From Novosphingobium sp. (GTDB lineage Bacteria; Pseudomonadota; Alphaproteobacteria; Sphingomonadales; Sphingomonadaceae), in contig JAIXYF010000125.1 in the NCBI GenBank assembly GCA_027490345.1, positions 1 through 11,704 of the forward strand: a stretch of 11,704 nt of DNA, read 5' to 3'. Positions 8,192 to 11,704 of the stretch are shown in pieces. Numbering within the stretch: the stretch's first letter is position 1; each line of letters starts with the position of its first letter. The notes beneath the pieces were generated by a model that worked only from the letters and a program-made list of their open reading frames with translations, searched no databases and was not told the DNA's origin. The translations under genes were made by a program, and so were the position numbers.

Positions 8192-9508
8192 TCAATCTTC
8201 CAGAATATGCATCACCAGCGGCGGCGCACCAAGGCTGGGCGAACCGTCGAGCAGGCGTAGCGCTTCAGCGATGGCGCTTTCCGGGCCCTCGTGCGTGACC
8301 ATGGCCACCAACACCTGATCGGCACTGCCAATGCCTGCGCGGCCCTTCTGGATCAGGCTTTCGATCGAAACCCCGGCATCGCGCATGGCGGCGGTGATTT
8401 CGGCCAGCACGCCGGGCCGGTCTGCCACGGTGAAGCGCAGATAGGCCTTGCCGGTGCGGTGGCCCGTTTCCGCTGGTGCGGCATTTTCCAGTTCTGCAGC
8501 GGGAATCGAGAACGGTGCGCCTATATCGCCGCGCGCAATGTCGATCAGGTCTGCCACCACTGCGCTGGCCGTCGGCCCATCGCCCGCGCCTGCACCCTGA
8601 AACAGCAGTCGGCCCACGAAGTTGCCTTCCGCCACCACGGCATTGGTCGCGCCGTCGACATGCGCGAGCGGATGGTCGCGGTGGACGAGCATGGGGTGGA
8701 CGCGCTGGAACAGGCGGCGCTGGCCGGCCTCATCCAGTTCGGTCTCGGCCATCCCGATCAGGCGAATATAGTACCCCAGCGCATCAGCCTGCGCGATGTC
8801 GGCGGCGATCACCCGGCGGATGCCGGTGGCGGTGAGGGGCTTGAAATCGACCGCTGTGCCAAATGCGATGCTGGAGAGAATCGCCAGTTTGTGCGCCGCA
8901 TCGATCCCGTCGATGTCGAACGTGGGATCGCTTTCGGCATAACCTTTGGACTGTGCTTCGGAGAGGACGTCGGCAAAATCGCGCCCGGTGTCTTCCATTG
9001 TGGAAAGGATGTAGTTGCAGGTGCCGTTGAGGATTCCGTAGATCCTGTCGATGTAATTGGCAGCAGCACCCTCTTTCAGGGCCTTGATCACGGGAATGCC
9101 GCCTGCCACTGCGGCTTCGAACTTGAAGGCCACTTTGGCGGCCTCGGCCTTGGTGGCCAGCTCCAGCCCATGATGCGCGACCATCGCCTTGTTGGCGGTG
9201 ACGAGCGCCTTGCCTGCCTCGAACGTGGTGCGGGCCAGTGCCAGAGCCGGGCCATCGGCGCCGCCGACCAGTTCGACCACGACATCCACATCAGGCCGTT
9301 CGCCCAGAATCACCATGTCGTCTTCCCAGGCATAGCCCGAAAGATCGACGCCGCGGTCCTTGCTGCGGTTGCGCGCGCTGATCGCGCTGATCGTGATCGG
9401 GCGGCCGGCGCGGCGCGCAATCAGGGCCGCGTTGGCCTCCAGCAGGCGGACGACGCCGCCACCCACGGTGCCAAGGCCGGCGAGCGCGATGCGCAAAGGT
9501 TCGCTCAT
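8192..9508 (-). CDS. hom: Homoserine dehydrogenase (ACT-domain type)
   Basis: This cytoplasmic NAD(P)H-dependent enzyme reduces aspartate semialdehyde to homoserine, the branch point for threonine, methionine and isoleucine. The product is 438 residues. Seen directly: dinucleotide-binding GLGTVGGGV at 11-19, ELVGG at 79-83, TANKAM at 104-109 (Lys107) and GILNGTCNYIL at 158-168. The catalytic stretch GYAESDPTFDIDGIDAAHK at 189-207 has Glu192, Asp198, Asp203 and Lys207 at the spacing seen in yeast homoserine dehydrogenase. The C-terminal ACT domain (YLRFTVADRPGVLAEITAAM onward) usually serves allosteric feedback by threonine. I chose ATG at 9508 because GAGGA (9514-9518) lies 5 bases upstream; the in-frame GTG at 9520 would place that site inside the gene. 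It is followed 24 bases later by the Ble homologue. Confidence 0.97.
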   Translation of the reverse strand: MSEPLRIALAGLGTVGGGVVRLLEANAALIARRAGRPITISAISARNRSKDRGVDLSGYAWEDDMVILGERPDVDVVVELVGGADGPALALARTTFEAGKALVTANKAMVAHHGLELATKAEAAKVAFKFEAAVAGGIPVIKALKEGAAANYIDRIYGILNGTCNYILSTMEDTGRDFADVLSEAQSKGYAESDPTFDIDGIDAAHKLAILSSIAFGTAVDFKPLTATGIRRVIAADIAQADALGYYIRLIGMAETELDEAGQRRLFQRVHPMLVHRDHPLAHVDGATNAVVAEGNFVGRLLFQGAGAGDGPTASAVVADLIDIARGDIGAPFSIPAAELENAAPAETGHRTGKAYLRFTVADRPGVLAEITAAMRDAGVSIESLIQKGRAGIGSADQVLVAMVTHEGPESAIAEALRLLDGSPSLGAPPLVMHILED

Positions 9509-9582
9509 GATAGTCCTCACTAAATCTTATCGGGCGCCTTAGGGGAGCCGATGATTGGCCGCAACCGGGGGTGAAGCAGGCG

Positions 9583-10488
9583 TCAGCGTGTCGATCGCTT
9601 GCGCAGACAGGGCCCCAGATCGGCCAGCACCTGAGCATAGTCTTCGGCAGCGATTCGCCGGTCGGCCAGCGTGGTGGAAATGTTGGCGCGTTCAGGCATG
9701 CGGCGCGGCAGGCCGCAGGCCAGCCGGTACCAGGCGAGCGAGGCGGGCAGCGGCTGACGCGCAGCCGAATCGACGATCTCGGTAAAGCTCACCCCCCATG
9801 TTACCGGCATGCCTGGACGGCGCAGGACCGAGATGGACACCGGCGCTCCGGTGGCCGTGCCAAGGAACAGCTGGGTTTCGCCTTCTCCCGCAAGGTTGCC
9901 CGAAACATGCAGCGCCTCGCGCAGCGCGGTGATCGCGGGCGGAGCATCGCTCTGCGAGGTTTCGGTCAGGATCGCGCGCAGCGTCGCCTCACGCGCGGTG
10001 GTGTGCATCAGCATGGCATCCGGCGCGACGAGTTGCAGTTCGCCTGGCCGATCGGGCACCGGGCGGGCAAACACGAACATTTCCAAGCGGCTCAGCTTGG
10101 GCGGTTTGCCGCGGGCATCCAGCGGCACATCGGCGAGGAAGCGGACCGATTCGCCGGGGGCCGGTCCGAACAGCACCGCTTTGCTGCGCGCCTCGATATA
10201 GAGCCTTGCGCGGCCTTCGGGCAGTCCAGGCGCCGCTTCGGGCTTAAGCCGTACGGCTTTGCGCACTTCCGTTCGGAGCACGATCTGCGCGGGCAAAGCA
10301 AGGTCGACGAGGTCGGCATAGGCAAGATCCGGATCAGATTCGAGGCCCGGCGCCATCGGGACGGACAGAGCGGCTTCCTGCCCATGGCCCGGAACGGCGC
10401 CCGCGCTCGCCAACAGGGCGGCCCCCGCCGCGCCGGCAAAGCTGGCGCGGAGTGGGCGGAGCAGGCGAAGGCATCTGGGATGAAGCAT
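9583..10488 (-). CDS. Exported protein of unknown function, upstream of hom
   Basis: A 301-residue protein that I cannot assign to a named domain. The N-terminus has a basic stretch (RCLRLLRPLR), an Ala-rich hydrophobic segment (about 11-30) and small residues near GHGQE, which reads as a Sec signal peptide. The mature part carries LAYADLVDLALPAQIVLR, RARLYIEARSKAVLFG, VPLDARGKPPKLSR, GELQLVAPDA, ALHVSGNLAGEGETQLF and WGVSFTEIVDSA, and near the C-terminus YRLACGLP and LGPCLRK, whose cysteines might pair. I recall similar proteins in other Sphingomonadales, so it is probably conserved. The start at 10488 is supported by AAGGA (10497-10501) 8 bases away. The same frame stays open to 10800, but that upstream part has no comparable site. 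It ends 74 bases before hom on the same strand and may share its transcript. Confidence 0.82.
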   Translation of the reverse strand: MLHPRCLRLLRPLRASFAGAAGAALLASAGAVPGHGQEAALSVPMAPGLESDPDLAYADLVDLALPAQIVLRTEVRKAVRLKPEAAPGLPEGRARLYIEARSKAVLFGPAPGESVRFLADVPLDARGKPPKLSRLEMFVFARPVPDRPGELQLVAPDAMLMHTTAREATLRAILTETSQSDAPPAITALREALHVSGNLAGEGETQLFLGTATGAPVSISVLRRPGMPVTWGVSFTEIVDSAARQPLPASLAWYRLACGLPRRMPERANISTTLADRRIAAEDYAQVLADLGPCLRKRSTR

Positions 10489-10627
10489 GGCATGTGTCCT
10501 TGGATCCGCTGGCGAGGCATTGGCACGCTTGCCAGCGCGTGTCTGATTCATCTCTGCAGGTTTCAGGCAGCGAAACCGTGAATTGAAGGTTAACCGATAA
10601 AGCATTTGCGCGCCTATGGCTTCGGCG

Positions 10628-10656
10628 TTAAAGCTCGCGGTTGTCGGGGATTTCAA
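10628..10656 (-). promoter_or_regulatory. Possible promoter of the exported-protein gene
   Basis: On the minus strand TTGAAA (10656-10651) and CTTTAA (10633-10628) are 17 bases apart, a fair sigma-70-like pair. It would give a leader of about 130 bases before the start at 10488. The -10 match is weak. Confidence 0.25.
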
Positions 10657-10735
10657 CAATGAAAACTCGCAAAAGCCGTCGCCGGGTTCCTTGCACCCGA
10701 TGTCGGCGGTCCGGTTTGCCGGCAGGGTGGAATGA

Positions 10736-10767
10736 AATCGCTGGATTGGCCAATCGCGCTGGATGGG
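10736..10767. repeat. Near-direct repeat overlapping a 12-base perfect palindrome upstream of tonB
   Basis: AATCGCTGGATTGG (10736-10749) is followed by AATCGCGCTGGATGGG (10752-10767), the same word with a 2-base insertion and one change. Across their junction lies the perfect palindrome GATTGGCCAATC (10744-10755). Its centre is about 100 bases before the tonB start. It could be an operator; the protein that would bind it is unknown. Confidence 0.45.
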
Positions 10768-10849
10768 TGATTCCATGCGCGGTTCCGTGGTCGTAGGCAC
10801 CGCTTTGCGCTGTCTGCTTCTCGCGGAAGATCAGGAGTTTTGGAGCTGA

Positions 10850-11509
10850 ATGGCATACGCTGACCAACAGATGAGCGGTAACAAGATCACCGCGCTCATC
10901 ATCGTTGCGATCCTTCATATCGTCCTTGGCTATGCTTTGGTGACAGGGCTGGCTTACGAGGCATACAAGAAGGTCAAAGAGGTGACCTCGGCGGTTAACA
11001 TCGAGGAAGAGAAGCCGCCGGAAACACCGCCGCCTCCTCCTCCGCCGAAGGACCAGCCGCCCCCGCCGATCGTGGCACCGCCGCCGCCGATCTCGTTCAA
11101 CGCGCCTGCGCCGCAGGTGCAGACCGTGACCGAAGCACCGCCGCCGCCTCCGGCTCCGGTGTTCACCACGGCTGCGCCGCCGCCGCCGCCGCCGCCCCCG
11201 CCGAAGTTCCAGCCCAAGGGCCCCGCGCCCAAGGGCAGTCCCGGCAACTGGGCGACGTCGAACGACTACCCCTCTCGCGCGCTGCGTGAAGAGCGGGAAG
11301 GCGTGACCGGTTTCCGTGTCACGGTTGGTACGGACGGTAAGGTTACGTCGTGCGAGATCACCCGTTCGAGCGGGAGCCCCGATCTCGATCAGGCGACCTG
11401 CGACAACGTCCGCCGCCGCGCCCGGTTCGCCCCGGCCACGGATGGTGAAGGTGCTCCGACCACGGGTTCGTACACGAACTCGATCCGGTGGGTGATCCCG
11501 AAGGACTGA
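10850..11509 (+). CDS. tonB: Energy transducer TonB
   Basis: TonB carries proton-motive-force energy from the ExbB-ExbD complex in the inner membrane to TonB-dependent outer-membrane receptors. The product is 219 residues. Seen directly: one N-terminal membrane helix at about 14-35 with His23 inside it, matching the functionally important membrane histidine of E. coli TonB. A proline-rich periplasmic spacer at about 54-127 has runs of 7, 4, 4, 5 and about 9 prolines. The C-terminal TonB domain at about 138-219 has YPSRAL at 140-145, GFRVTVGTDGKVTSCEI and SSGSPDLDQATC. Cys168 and Cys184 could form a disulfide. The ATG at 10850 has GGAG only 4 bases away and AGGAG at 10833-10837 further off; an ATG at 10871 has no site. 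exbB follows 104 bases later, so this is the head of a tonB-exbB operon. Confidence 0.95.
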   Translation: MAYADQQMSGNKITALIIVAILHIVLGYALVTGLAYEAYKKVKEVTSAVNIEEEKPPETPPPPPPPKDQPPPPIVAPPPPISFNAPAPQVQTVTEAPPPPPAPVFTTAAPPPPPPPPPKFQPKGPAPKGSPGNWATSNDYPSRALREEREGVTGFRVTVGTDGKVTSCEITRSSGSPDLDQATCDNVRRRARFAPATDGEGAPTTGSYTNSIRWVIPKD

Positions 11510-11521
11510 TCTGATCCGGCG

Positions 11522-11560
11522 CCTGTGGCCATTGCCCCGATGGCGGGGTTGGCCACCAGG
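11522..11560 (+). other. Compound stem-loop between tonB and exbB
   Basis: The outer arms GTGGCCA (11525-11531) and TGGCCAC (11550-11556) pair, extended by CCT/AGG across one bulged base. The inner arms CCCCG (11535-11539) and CGGGG (11544-11548) pair around the loop ATGG. A run of five T follows at 11573-11577, about 13 bases past the stem, too far for a standard intrinsic terminator. It may protect or attenuate the tonB message ahead of exbB. Confidence 0.55.
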
Positions 11561-11613
11561 ACCGAGCTTATCTTTTTGACCCTTGCTACGATATTTTGAA
11601 GAGGAAGATCCGA

Positions 11614-11704
11614 ATGTTCATCCACACGCTCGCCGCAGCTGCTGCCACTGCCGCGCCCCAGAACAAGTTTGGTATTGCCGAAGTCCTGTTTCCCGGTGGC
11701 AAGC
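11614..11704 (+). CDS. exbB: ExbB, N-terminal fragment (runs off the window end)
   Basis: Thirty codons are visible, beginning MFIHTLAAAAATAAPQNKFG and continuing IAEVLFPGGK. The Ala-rich start followed by PQN..FG and a short amphipathic segment resembles the N-terminus of sphingomonad ExbB/MotA/TolQ-family proteins, which form the proton channel that powers TonB. GAGGA (11601-11605) lies 8 bases upstream of the ATG. Position right after tonB supports the call. No membrane helix is in view yet, so the name rests on context and a short match. Confidence 0.78.
   Translation, partial: MFIHTLAAAAATAAPQNKFGIAEVLFPGGK

Larger units (their letters stand above)
10489..10849. other. 361-base divergent intergenic region between the exported protein and tonB
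   Basis: No convincing gene lies here. It holds both 5' untranslated regions: the minus-strand Shine-Dalgarno at 10497-10501, an 8-base palindrome GGTTAACC at 10588-10595, a possible minus-strand promoter at 10628-10656, an imperfect stem-loop at about 10675-10707 (CGGGT/ACCCG inner arm), overlapping direct repeats and a 12-base palindrome at 10736-10767, and GGAG (10842-10845) just before the tonB ATG. I found no good plus-strand -35/-10 pair and no recognisable Fur box. Confidence 0.6.

Noticed and set aside
8291..9523. A 410-codon open frame on the plus strand opposite hom
   Set aside because: It lies antisense to a textbook homoserine dehydrogenase; long antisense frames are expected in high-GC DNA and the translation has no recognisable motif.
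9509..9582. Possible riboswitch in the 74-base gap before hom
   Set aside because: I looked for SAM-type signatures and a terminator or anti-terminator pair and saw none; the gap is short and ends in a normal ribosome binding site.
10659..10796. A 45-codon open frame (MKTRKSRRR..., with a CTRC motif) upstream of tonB, preceded by GGGGA
   Set aside because: Its third codon positions are rich in A/T compared with every real gene here, the ribosome binding site is only fair, and the product looks like no family I know. Conservation in relatives would be needed to revive it as a leader peptide.
11576..11595. TTGACC and ATATT as an internal promoter for exbB
   Set aside because: The two elements are only about 8 bases apart, too close for a sigma-70 promoter.

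Overview
The window looks like chromosomal DNA of a high-GC alphaproteobacterium, most likely of the Sphingomonadales (Novosphingobium-like). This rests on the style of the RpoC, the short two-cysteine proline-rich TonB followed by ExbB, a small secreted protein with an 'IVVCG...RLPL' motif, and a periplasmic protein next to hom that I recall from that order. No search was possible, so the taxonomy is inference. I saw no tRNA, rRNA, CRISPR, insertion sequence or other mobile element.

Layout. Positions 1-3026 (+) hold the C-terminal two thirds of rpoC, closed by a strong intrinsic terminator (about 3054-3090). An orphan methyl-accepting chemotaxis protein follows (3210-5012, +). It converges, with a 6-base gap, on a serine beta-lactamase-like hydrolase/esterase (5019-6167, -), which lies downstream of class II fructose-1,6-bisphosphatase glpX (6229-7221, -). 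A 58-base divergent gap separates glpX from a small secreted cysteine-containing protein (7280-7780, +, TTG start). That gene faces a bleomycin-resistance-protein homologue very like Tn5 Ble (7802-8167, -), which sits 24 bases downstream of homoserine dehydrogenase hom (8192-9508, -). Upstream of hom, on the same strand, is an unrecognised exported protein (9583-10488, -). A 361-base gene-free stretch (10489-10849) separates that protein from a divergent tonB (10850-11509, +) and the first 30 codons of exbB (11614 to the window end), with a compound stem-loop between them.

How the parts work together. RpoC is a core transcription subunit. GlpX (gluconeogenesis) and Hom (branch point to Thr/Met/Ile) are housekeeping enzymes. 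From memory hom and glpX are often neighbours in sphingomonads; if so, the Ble homologue and the small secreted gene sit in that junction. TonB-ExbB is the start of the energy-transducing operon for TonB-dependent receptors. The exported protein, hom and the Ble homologue could form one minus-strand unit.

I found no clearly new multi-gene system. The points most worth following are the Tn5-Ble-like gene behind hom, the two unrecognised exported proteins, the palindrome and repeats upstream of tonB, and the stem-loop between tonB and exbB.
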